This document shows, in pieces, positions 23,044 to 30,040 of a DNA stretch of 57,367 nucleotides. Below the pieces are notes generated by a model. The model was not told where the DNA came from, searched no databases, and was given only the letters and a program-made list of their open reading frames with translations. The stretch covers positions 1 through 57,367 of the forward strand of contig JALOCC010000007.1 of NCBI GenBank assembly GCA_023227945.1, given 5' to 3'. This stretch comes from Candidatus Omnitrophota bacterium (GTDB taxonomy: Bacteria; Omnitrophota; Gorgyraeia; Duberdicusellales; 4484-171). How positions within the stretch are numbered: position 1 is the stretch's first letter; every line of letters starts with the position of its first letter. A program made the translations under genes and the position numbers.

Positions 23044-24654
23044 TTAAACAATTTGTCTTTCTTTTTTTAAAATCCTCTTTATTAATATGAATTTTTTGTC
23101 GTCAATCGCTTCGTCAAAACATTGCAGAGGAGCTGAAGAAAAACCGATTTTTTTTGCGCGGTTTACTATATCTTTAGCTAATACTGGATCAGCGTATCCT
23201 AAAGCATAATTTTTTTTATAACCATACAAAGCCAAAACTAAAACTTCCGCAAGGCAACCATAAGTTTCCTTACAACTAGCTGCACGTGTTAATGGCAGAT
23301 CCATTAGGTCAGGCATATTACGTGCCGAAGTAATATCTATGGAAATTGGTAGCCGCATCATTCCTCCTTCTAATAAAATTATGTCATTCCTTATCTTTAG
23401 AATTTCCTTGGAAACGTTTTTCGGAAAAGAATCGTCAATAATTATTGCTCCCTTTTTGAGATATTCTGGCTTTATAATAGACGTGGGAGAATTTGTAGCG
23501 ACAATCACCAAGTCAGCCTGTCTAACATCAAAGAAATTATTAGATAATACTATTTTTGTTTTCGGAGAAATGTTTTGCAAATTGTTTTTAAGTTCCTCCA
23601 ATTTCTGAGTTGCGCTAAACGTACTAAGATCAAGAAGAATAAAATGTTTAGGCTTGTCTTCCGCAATAAGTTTAGCGCAACCAGAACCAATAGAACCTGC
23701 CGCTCCTACTATCGCTATCGTTGCTTTTTTAATATTTAGATTAATTTTTTTTGAACAATTTCTCGCCATTTCTATAATATTTCCGATAGTATATACATGC
23801 CCCGTAGTGAAACCAACATTTGGCATTTGTTCAGAAAGCCAATACCCACCCTGTGCAAATGAGGCAATAAGCCCGCCCATACCGATAATTTTAGCTCCTA
23901 ATTTTTCCGCTAATCGCGCAGCCTGTAGAATCTTATGTTTTCGTAGCTTTCCGCTTTCAAGTAATTCTCGTGTGTGGTTAGTAACAAAAATTACCCAACC
24001 ATTGATATCGGATTTAACGCCTGGAACGCGGGTATTAACACCTTTTATTAATATTTCGTTGACTATCGGATAAGAATATTGACGCCATTCATTAGCAAGC
24101 GAGTTTGGAATTTTTTGTAAAAAATCATATTCCCTATATAAATCTTCTAAATAACCGTAATGAACGATATACCCAAAATCACCTTTCTTATTATTGAAAC
24201 GCGCGATAAATGGTTGCAGTATAGAAAATTTTTCCTTAAATAATCTCTTAAAATTATTTTTACTATCGATTGACGCAAACCTTAATTCATTTTTATATTT
24301 AATATTGAACAAAAGCTCTATATAATTGTCCTCTTCACCTAATAAAACTGGTGCTATCATTTCATATATTTCATCAATAATTTTCCGTTTTTCAATAAGT
24401 GGGATATTGAATAATTCTTGCAATATTTGTTTTTCCTTCTCAATCTGAAAAATAATTGAGGTAATTGAATAAGGGTAATCTCCACTACCCGCTATAGGAG
24501 TGTTAAGTCCTAACATTTGCGAAATGATTGGAATTGTAGAATATGGCGAGAAAAAAACTTTTGAATCAACGTTATTCAGTATATGTAAACTTTTATTTAT
24601 TACACTTTTAAAATTCTTTACCTGTGAAGGACAATTATTATATTTTTCTGGCAT
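23044..24654 (-). CDS. Acyl-ACP-reductase-like dehydrogenase with long N-terminal extension
   Basis: 536 residues. About residues 200-530 align with cyanobacterial long-chain acyl-ACP reductase: GMGGLIASFAQGGYW, FTTGHVYTIGNI, the NAD(P) loop ATIAIVGAAGSIGSG, and AIIIDDSFPKN...LLEGGMMRLPISID. Where the cyanobacterial enzyme has its thioester-forming Cys (EHCFDID) this protein has LPISID, so a normal aldehyde-forming reaction is doubtful. Residues 1-200 are unrecognised. It sits between a PP-loop enzyme and the CrtI-like gene with 3-11 base gaps, so one operon. Confidence 0.7.
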   Translation of the reverse strand: MPEKYNNCPSQVKNFKSVINKSLHILNNVDSKVFFSPYSTIPIISQMLGLNTPIAGSGDYPYSITSIIFQIEKEKQILQELFNIPLIEKRKIIDEIYEMIAPVLLGEEDNYIELLFNIKYKNELRFASIDSKNNFKRLFKEKFSILQPFIARFNNKKGDFGYIVHYGYLEDLYREYDFLQKIPNSLANEWRQYSYPIVNEILIKGVNTRVPGVKSDINGWVIFVTNHTRELLESGKLRKHKILQAARLAEKLGAKIIGMGGLIASFAQGGYWLSEQMPNVGFTTGHVYTIGNIIEMARNCSKKINLNIKKATIAIVGAAGSIGSGCAKLIAEDKPKHFILLDLSTFSATQKLEELKNNLQNISPKTKIVLSNNFFDVRQADLVIVATNSPTSIIKPEYLKKGAIIIDDSFPKNVSKEILKIRNDIILLEGGMMRLPISIDITSARNMPDLMDLPLTRAASCKETYGCLAEVLVLALYGYKKNYALGYADPVLAKDIVNRAKKIGFSSAPLQCFDEAIDDKKFILIKRILKKERQIV

Positions 24655-24657
24655 TTT

Positions 24658-25740
24658 TTATCTTTTAATTAGATAATGTTTATTTAACTTTAACTTTTTA
24701 CACGAAAATTTCATTGCATAAGATTCTTTTTCAATTTTTTCGGCTTCTATAGCTTCTTCTCGTTTTATTTTTCCTTCACGGACGAGCTGGCTTAATTCAC
24801 CTATATAAGGATGATAGCCGTTTTTGTTTACAGTGATATAACTACTTAAGGTATTTATAAGGCAATTTGTCGAACAAGAGTCAGTATCTGAAGGCTTAAT
24901 CCACCCTAAGTTTGTGATTTCTTTAAGTATCGTTTTCTCATCGTAATCAATGAGCACATGGAAAGGAAGTAATATTTTTGGAACGAATAAGTCGTTTGGA
25001 ATATACTGACTTCTGAAATAATATTTACGAACTTTCTCGCCAAATTTTTCAATTATTGGATCGGTAAGGATTTTTATTACATCCATAGGGTCATCTTTAT
25101 ATACTTTTTTCGAAAGAAATAAACATGATTCAACCTTCAAAAAATTCTCTAAACTTATGGAGGGATATTGGCCAGGAGTAAATCCTATGCACATAAGAGG
25201 TATTTTTAGCTGAGTAGCTAAATGTATTGTTGTACCAAATACCATTCCCCAACAGACAGCGCAAACTTGGCTCATCATTGCCAATATTTCTTTTGGGTAA
25301 GGTATATTTTCTGTTAAAGCAAATCGAAACAATTCTTTCATAACTCGTATGTCAGGTTTCGTAATTTTTGAATCGATCTTAAGAGCTTTTGTAATTTTTT
25401 TTATATTTACAAACGCCTGCGCTGAAGTAAAACTATGATCTAAGGTATGTGCTAAAATTTTTAGTTTAAATTTCTTTTTGAGAAACGATAGGAGAAATGA
25501 ACTATCTTTTCCTCCGCTATAGGCTACAATGCAATCGTATTTATTGTTTTTTCTTTTAACATTATTTATAATTCTAGTAAAATCTTCTTTTAATTGCCTC
25601 TTGATAATTATTTCTCTATCCTTATACAAATCAAAATATGAACAGTAATTGCAAGTTTTGTTTGCATTCAATAGAATCCCCGGATAAGCGCTTGGCAATC
25701 CACAGCGTTTACATCTTTTAATTATAAAATTGTTTTCCAT
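24658..25740 (-). CDS. PP-loop ATP pyrophosphatase, amidotransferase-like
   Basis: 360 residues. The N-terminal zinc-binding pair CKRCGLPSAYPG...CNYC is followed by the PP-loop CIVAYSGGKDSSFLL (about 70-85), then several Cys residues (VCAVCWG) and DTDSCSTNC near the C-terminus. This layout resembles WbpG/N-acetyl-sugar amidotransferases and related adenylating enzymes that make amides or amidines from carboxylates. It could activate a carboxyl group of the acyl product or of a sugar. No glutaminase partner is present in the window. Confidence 0.75.
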   Translation of the reverse strand: MENNFIIKRCKRCGLPSAYPGILLNANKTCNYCSYFDLYKDREIIIKRQLKEDFTRIINNVKRKNNKYDCIVAYSGGKDSSFLLSFLKKKFKLKILAHTLDHSFTSAQAFVNIKKITKALKIDSKITKPDIRVMKELFRFALTENIPYPKEILAMMSQVCAVCWGMVFGTTIHLATQLKIPLMCIGFTPGQYPSISLENFLKVESCLFLSKKVYKDDPMDVIKILTDPIIEKFGEKVRKYYFRSQYIPNDLFVPKILLPFHVLIDYDEKTILKEITNLGWIKPSDTDSCSTNCLINTLSSYITVNKNGYHPYIGELSQLVREGKIKREEAIEAEKIEKESYAMKFSCKKLKLNKHYLIKR

Positions 25741-25766
25741 TTTTATTTTGTAATTTATAAGCTATA

Positions 25767-25795
25767 TATATATTAGCGCTTATTCTAATAAACAA
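25767..25795 (-). promoter_or_regulatory. Candidate promoter for the PP-loop/AAR-like/CrtI-like operon
   Basis: On the reverse strand TTGTTT, 17 bases, TATATA, ending about 27 bases before the PP-loop ATG. It would separate the AT-rich operon from the ketosynthase gene upstream, leaving a 180-base intergenic region. The match is moderate. Confidence 0.35.
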
Positions 25796-25922
25796 GTAAA
25801 TATAGTGGGTATCTTTGACAAATCGTTCATAAGATAAGGCCTGGACAAGCTAACTATTTCTATTTTGTACGTTATTTTCGGCATAACTATTTTTACTACA
25901 CCACATAAATAGCTAATTTTGA

Positions 25923-27128
25923 CTATGCTTTCCCCAGAACCACACAACAGTTATTACCGCCAAAGGCAAAACCATTATTTAGAACTTTGTTGATTTTGAT
26001 TTTTCTTGCTTGGTTAGGAACACAATCAATGTTACATTGCGGGTCAGGGGTTTTAAAGTTGATAGTAGGAGGAGCTATATCTTCTTTTAAGGCAAGACAA
26101 CAGGTAAGTGCCTCTAAGGCGCTTGCGGCACCCATAGTGTGTCCCAACATTGATTTTATGGAACTGACAGCTACTTTTTCATCTCTAAAAATTTCCTTTA
26201 TTGCATTCGATTCTTCTTTATCGTTCTGCACTGTACCGGTTCCGTGAGCGTTGATATAATCTATCTCATTGGGCGAGATATTTGCATTTTTTATAGCTTT
26301 TGCCATAGCTTTTTTTATTCCAATTCTATTTGGAATTGTCATATTGTAAGCATCACAGGATAAACCATATTCCAAAACTTTTGCATATATGGGCGCGTTT
26401 CTTTTTACTGCTCTTTCCAAAGATTCTAATATCAAAATGCCGGCGCCTTCTCCAAGAAGCATACCTTGCCGGTTCTTGTCAAATGGCGAGCAAACTTCAG
26501 GTGACATTGCATATAATCTTTGAAAACCTTGAAATGCTACTCTCGATAATGCCTCAGCACCGCCAACTATAGCAAATTCAATTTCACCCTTTCGTATCAA
26601 ATCAAAACCATATCCGATTGCGTAATTTCCGGCTGCGCAGGCATTGGGTATTAGGAGATTTTCGCCTTTCGCTTTTAGAAAATAACCTATGCTTCTTGTA
26701 ATGGAAGGAGAAAATGTGTTTACCAGAAGCTGTTTTGTAATTCTACCCCACTCTTCTTTGATAAACATTTCTCCGGAAAAATCCATTACATTGGATTCAG
26801 CCATTGTTGTACCGATAATTATTGCAAGTTTTTGCATTTCAATGTCATCTAAGGTAAGATTGGCATCCTCAAGGGCAAGTTTAGTTGCAGCTATAGCAAA
26901 TTGGGAAGCCCTGCCGATGAACTTTGCGATACTTTCAGGTATAAAATCGGATGAATTAAAATTTTTTATTTCACCGGCGCGATGACGTTTAAATTTTGAA
27001 GTATCGAATAAAGTGACATCGCTTATGCCGGATTTGCCTTTTAAAACATTTGACCAGAATTCTTCCTTTCCTATACCTATTGAGGTAACAGCGCCTAGAC
27101 CAGTTACCACGACCTCTCTGTTAATCAT
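25923..27128 (-). CDS. Beta-ketoacyl-ACP synthase, FabF/KS-alpha type
   Basis: 401 residues with a complete condensing triad: Cys164 in NACAAGNYAIG, His295 in NAHGTGTVQND and His330 in SIKSMLGHTMGA, with Lys325. It extends acyl-ACP with malonyl-ACP. It has no fabD or fabH nearby. In the same cluster lies a homologue that lacks all three residues, so the pair resembles the KS-alpha/KS-beta heterodimer of type II polyketide and aryl-polyene systems more than housekeeping FabF. Product unknown. Confidence 0.9.
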   Translation of the reverse strand: MINREVVVTGLGAVTSIGIGKEEFWSNVLKGKSGISDVTLFDTSKFKRHRAGEIKNFNSSDFIPESIAKFIGRASQFAIAATKLALEDANLTLDDIEMQKLAIIIGTTMAESNVMDFSGEMFIKEEWGRITKQLLVNTFSPSITRSIGYFLKAKGENLLIPNACAAGNYAIGYGFDLIRKGEIEFAIVGGAEALSRVAFQGFQRLYAMSPEVCSPFDKNRQGMLLGEGAGILILESLERAVKRNAPIYAKVLEYGLSCDAYNMTIPNRIGIKKAMAKAIKNANISPNEIDYINAHGTGTVQNDKEESNAIKEIFRDEKVAVSSIKSMLGHTMGAASALEALTCCLALKEDIAPPTINFKTPDPQCNIDCVPNQARKIKINKVLNNGFAFGGNNCCVVLGKA

Positions 27129-27153
27129 ATTGTTTTACACAAATATTTAAATG

Positions 27154-27636
27154 AATAACCAATAACCAAGATACAAGCTCCAAACAATATACAAATCTCA
27201 ACAATCAATAACCAAACAAAACTATTCTGACTTATTGATAATTGCTGATAAAATATTTTTAAGCTCTACAGCTTCTTGTGTCAACGGTTTGATCTCATCT
27301 ACTTTATGCGTGTTAGCTTCAGAAATAAGCTCAAGCCAATGATGACTTTCTTTGGCTTCTCTTCGAGCAATCTTAAGTCTTTGAATAAAATCCTTTTTTC
27401 CCAAAGCATCATTTGCTTCTCGATAGTTTGCCCCAACAGAACCAGATGCTCCAACTACTTGACCTATCAATCTATCATTCATTGAATTTCTGGGTAAATC
27501 TTTACATATCCTGATTACAGCCTTGGCGAATTCGGTAGTTCTTTTTTCCAAATCGAATTCTTTAGCCCTTTTGTTTGATTATTGGAATTTGATTATTGGT
27601 CATTGTTTGGTTTTTGTATCTTGGAGCTTGGTTATT
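27154..27636 (-). mobile_element. Putative cassette: AATAACCAA-type arms around a four-helix-bundle gene
   Basis: Left arm (27154 onward): AATAACCAATAACCAAGATA, then CAAGCTCCAAACAATATAC. Right arm (27569-27636): TTTGATTATTGG, then GTTTGGTTTTTGTATC and TTGGAGCTTGGTTATT. They are imperfect inverted repeats made of a reiterated CAATAACCAA-like unit. The sequence differs from the 15023 cassette but the architecture is the same. It splits the fabZ and ketosynthase genes. Confidence 0.6.
27222..27551 (-). CDS. Four-helix-bundle protein (23S rRNA intervening-sequence type), copy 2
   Basis: 109 residues: RTTEFAKAVIRICKDLPRNS, then VGASGSVGANYREANDALGK and ESHHWLELISEA, the typical signature of the short four-helix-bundle family. 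Little identity with copy 1 apart from the fold pattern (bundle position of SVGANYREA against KAIPRLIAEG), so the two were probably acquired separately. It is encoded between inverted-repeat arms within the acyl-chain cluster, in the same direction as its neighbours, so its transcription may depend on the cluster. Confidence 0.9.
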   Translation of the reverse strand: MEKRTTEFAKAVIRICKDLPRNSMNDRLIGQVVGASGSVGANYREANDALGKKDFIQRLKIARREAKESHHWLELISEANTHKVDEIKPLTQEAVELKNILSAIINKSE

Positions 27637-27643
27637 TCTCCAG

Positions 27644-28111
27644 CTATTTATTATCACTTGCTTGATTATTTGGAATTACTCCAAACATAATTTTAGCTTC
27701 AGCCGCCACTTCTCCATTAAGTTTTGCCACAGCAGTAACTACGCCTGCATTATTTACTATTTTTTCTTTTTTTACTTCTATGATAAGTTGGTCGCCCACA
27801 GTTACGGCTTTTCTGAATTTTGCTTCTACCTTGCCGAGATAATAAGTTGGATGCTTACTTGCAATTTCAGGCTTAATTGCGGCAAAACCAATAATACTTG
27901 CCTGCGCCATTGCTTCAATAATAATGACACCAGGCACAACCGGCTTACCGGGAAAGTGGCCGGTGAAAAAATAATCGTTTGCAGTAAAGTTTTTAAGGCA
28001 GGTTACTTTACCCTCTTTTTCATCAATTGATATAACTCTATCAATAAATAAAAAAGGGTACCTCTGCGGCAGTATTTCCTGAATTTTATTTATATCCCAA
28101 ATGCCTTCCAT
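27644..28111 (-). CDS. fabZ: 3-hydroxyacyl-ACP dehydratase FabZ type
   Basis: 155 residues, hotdog fold. His52 and Glu66 in FFTGHFPGKPVVPGVIIIEA are the catalytic pair, and PQRYPFLFIDRVI is the family opening. It dehydrates 3-hydroxyacyl-ACP and so would leave double bonds if no enoyl reductase follows; none is encoded in this window. It lies in the same direction as the ACP, KR and KS genes. Confidence 0.94.
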   Translation of the reverse strand: MEGIWDINKIQEILPQRYPFLFIDRVISIDEKEGKVTCLKNFTANDYFFTGHFPGKPVVPGVIIIEAMAQASIIGFAAIKPEIASKHPTYYLGKVEAKFRKAVTVGDQLIIEVKKEKIVNNAGVVTAVAKLNGEVAAEAKIMFGVIPNNQASDNK

Positions 28112-28151
28112 ATTTATAATTTTATATTACACAGATGATCACAGATTTCAT

Positions 28152-28424
28152 TTACAAGCGTGAGTCGACTTTAGAATAAATATCATGCCTGTGGCCAATT
28201 TTTAAAATTACGATATTTTCTTTTTCGATTTTAAAAATAACCCTAAAGTCTCCTACTCGCAACTTCCAATAACCGTGAAGGCTCCTTTTTAAAGGTTCTC
28301 CATATTTCAAGGGTTCTTCCGATAAACGCTGTTCAATTGCCTTACGTATACGTTTCTTTATATTACCGGGAATTTTTGAAAGGTCCTTTGGGATATCGTA
28401 ATGATAAAAAATGTTGTACGCCAT
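28152..28424 (-). CDS. RelE/ParE-type toxin
   Basis: 90 residues from MAYNIFYHYDIPKDLSKIP. Typical RelE pattern: KKRIRKAIEQRLSEEP, then LKRSLHGYWKLRVGDFRVIF and a C-terminal ILKIGHRHDIY with the basic/aromatic catalytic end. The start overlaps the antitoxin stop as TAATG, so I use this ATG rather than the TTG upstream. The toxin would cleave mRNA on the ribosome or inhibit gyrase; the RelE class is more likely given the C-terminal HRHDIY. Confidence 0.88.
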   Translation of the reverse strand: MAYNIFYHYDIPKDLSKIPGNIKKRIRKAIEQRLSEEPLKYGEPLKRSLHGYWKLRVGDFRVIFKIEKENIVILKIGHRHDIYSKVDSRL

Positions 28425-28651
28425 TATTCCCAAATATCTTTGTGCGACAAAGCTTTTTTATAGGAAAAGGTTTTCTCCCGTAAATTTGCAACACGCTGCC
28501 AATAAAGATCCTCATAAATTTCCAATGCTTCTTTTATTAAATCCCTGGCCAAAAGCGACAAAGAAATTCCCTTGCGGTGTGCCAGAACATTTAGAACGTT
28601 ATATACTGGCGGTTCTAAAACTACATTTAAACGCGGGTTCTTCGTAGGCAT
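28424..28651 (-). CDS. Antitoxin of the RelE-type pair
   Basis: 75 residues from MPTKNPRLNVVLEPPVYNVL. The N-terminal part suits a ribbon-helix-helix DNA-binding domain and the C-terminal half (YWQRVANLREKTFSYKKALS) the toxin-binding tail. GGAGGTGG lies just before this ATG, so the in-frame ATG five codons earlier, which overlaps that site, is unlikely. It precedes and is coupled to the toxin. The pair sits between acp and fabZ. Confidence 0.82.
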   Translation of the reverse strand: MPTKNPRLNVVLEPPVYNVLNVLAHRKGISLSLLARDLIKEALEIYEDLYWQRVANLREKTFSYKKALSHKDIWE

Positions 28652-28710
28652 ATCATCCACCTCCATAGAAAGTGTATCATATTTGATGAACTATGTCAAG
28701 ATGACTTCTC

Positions 28711-28799
28711 CGCACCGCAAAGACGCAAAAGGCCGTAAAAGCGCAAATGATTTTTTTTTTTTTGCGATTTTGCGTCTTCTTTGCGGTTTTGCGGTGCAA
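28711..28799. repeat. Fold-back repeat of CACCGCAAAGACGCAAAA type
   Basis: Left arm CGCACCGCAAAGACGCAAAA and right arm TTTTGCGTCTTCTTTGCGG, ending TTTTGCGGTGC, with a run of 12 T in the centre. It separates acp from the antitoxin gene. Confidence 0.7.
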
Positions 28800-28803
28800 A
28801 ACA

Positions 28804-29052
28804 TCATTTTGAAACTAATTTTTTTATTAAATCATATATATTCTGTAAAGACCGTATGTTTGGAATTTCGCCTTCAGGAATAACAACTTTATATTTCTTT
28901 TCTATGCTGGCGACTATTTCAAGCGCCATCATACTGTCAATGCCTAAATCTTCGCTGAACTTGGCATCATCCGTTATTTCTTCCGGAGTTTTTTCGGCAA
29001 TATCAGCAACCAGCTTTTTAATCTCACTTTTGTAATCACCTATGTCAGACAT
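28804..29052 (-). CDS. acpP: Acyl carrier protein
   Basis: 82 residues, acidic, with the phosphopantetheine attachment Ser40 in LGIDSMMALEIV. A strong AAAGGAGGATTT site precedes the ATG. The motif DSMM differs slightly from the DSLD of housekeeping ACPs. This fits a specialised ACP serving the two ketosynthases and the KR and DH encoded around it. Confidence 0.95.
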   Translation of the reverse strand: MSDIGDYKSEIKKLVADIAEKTPEEITDDAKFSEDLGIDSMMALEIVASIEKKYKVVIPEGEIPNIRSLQNIYDLIKKLVSK

Positions 29053-29070
29053 AAATCCTCCTTTAATAAT

Positions 29071-29160
29071 TAGAAGCGGATAGTCGCGGATCTAAACGCG
29101 GATTTACGCACAGATATCTTTGCGTTTATCCGTGTCTTGTTCCGCGGTAATCCGCTTCTA
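29071..29160. repeat. Fold-back repeat with perfect ends TAGAAGCGGAT / ATCCGCTTCTA
   Basis: Perfect 11-base outer arms. Inside are GCGGATCTAAACGCGGATT and TTTATCCGTGTC, again short motifs repeated in both orientations. It fills the gap between fabG and acp. Confidence 0.75.
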
Positions 29161-29163
29161 TGT

Positions 29164-29910
29164 TCAAATCGCCAACCCGCCATCTATCTTTATTGTTTCC
29201 CCTGTAATATATGATGCTTTATCGGAAGCTAAGAACACGCACAAATCCGCAACTTCTTCTGCTTTTCCCAAACGTTTTTGCGGAATGCTTTTTAAGACTT
29301 CTTTTTTGATGTCTTCGCGTATAGAACCAACCATATCAGTTTCGATAAAACCCGGACAAACTACATTTACTCGGACATTTTGCCCTGCGACTTCTTTTGC
29401 CAGCGCTTTTGAAAAACCTATTATACCTGCCTTGGAGGCGCTGTAATTCGATTGTCCCGGCAGCCCCACAATGCCGCTTACTGAACTCATATTGATTATG
29501 CAGCCTTTTTTCTGCTTTAAAAAGGTTATGATTGTGGCTTTCGTCATATTGAAAGTTCCGTTAAGGTTTGTATTTATAACATCATGCCACTCTTCCGGAA
29601 GCATCATAAAAAGCGATTTATCTTTTGTAATACCAGCATTATTTATCAAAACATCTATTTCCTTAAACCGTTCGATTGCTTTTTCAATAATTGTACGGCA
29701 CTGATTATATTCCCGCACATCTGCCTGTATGCTTAAACACTCCACGCCAAGATTTTTAATTTGCGCAGCCAGTTCGTCAGCTTCTTTCTGGCTTTTGTTA
29801 AAAGTAAAAATTATATTGGCGCCGGCCTTGGCAAATGCAAGACAACAAGCCTTGCCTATCCCTCTTGAACCCCCAGTTATAATTACAGTTTTGTTTTTTA
29901 GGTCTTTCAT
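29164..29910 (-). CDS. fabG: 3-oxoacyl-ACP reductase FabG type
   Basis: 248 residues from MKDLKNKTVIITGGSRGIGK; the extra three codons upstream start with GTG inside a repeat-like sequence. Short-chain dehydrogenase with NADP loop TGGSRGIG, NNAG, and catalytic Ser/Tyr/Lys in INMSSVSGIVGLPGQSNYSA followed by SKAG. It reduces the 3-keto group after condensation. It lies between the KS-beta-like gene and acp, same direction. Confidence 0.95.
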   Translation of the reverse strand: MKDLKNKTVIITGGSRGIGKACCLAFAKAGANIIFTFNKSQKEADELAAQIKNLGVECLSIQADVREYNQCRTIIEKAIERFKEIDVLINNAGITKDKSLFMMLPEEWHDVINTNLNGTFNMTKATIITFLKQKKGCIINMSSVSGIVGLPGQSNYSASKAGIIGFSKALAKEVAGQNVRVNVVCPGFIETDMVGSIREDIKKEVLKSIPQKRLGKAEEVADLCVFLASDKASYITGETIKIDGGLAI

Positions 29911-29943
29911 ATCTTGCACAGATGATCGTAAATTGTTTAAAAA

Positions 29944-30016
29944 GTAACACGTATCAAGTAGCAGGTATCACGTTCGTAAAAACTTGTTACCTGTTACGTG
30001 GGACCTGATACGTTTT
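29944..30016. repeat. Fold-back of GTAACACGTATCAAGTAGCAG type
   Basis: Left arm GTAACACGTATCAAGTAGCA, then GGTATCACG; right arm CTTGTTACCTGTTACGTGGG, then ACCTGATACG. Same family as 14378 and 15951. A second short inverted run, CTGTGACTATCTGC / CCGTGATCATCTGCG, follows to 30061. It fills the gap between fabG and the KS-beta-like gene. Confidence 0.7.
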
Positions 30017-30040
30017 AAATAATCTGTGACTATCTGCTTT

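Noticed and set aside
23044..24654. Calling this gene glutamyl-tRNA reductase or shikimate dehydrogenase
   Set aside because: The Rossmann part is similar, but the conserved blocks around the loop fit acyl-ACP reductase better, and no heme or aromatic pathway genes are near.
28711..28799. Possible CRISPR-like or tandem repeat array
   Set aside because: Repeats are inverted and irregular, with no equal spacers and no cas genes in the window.
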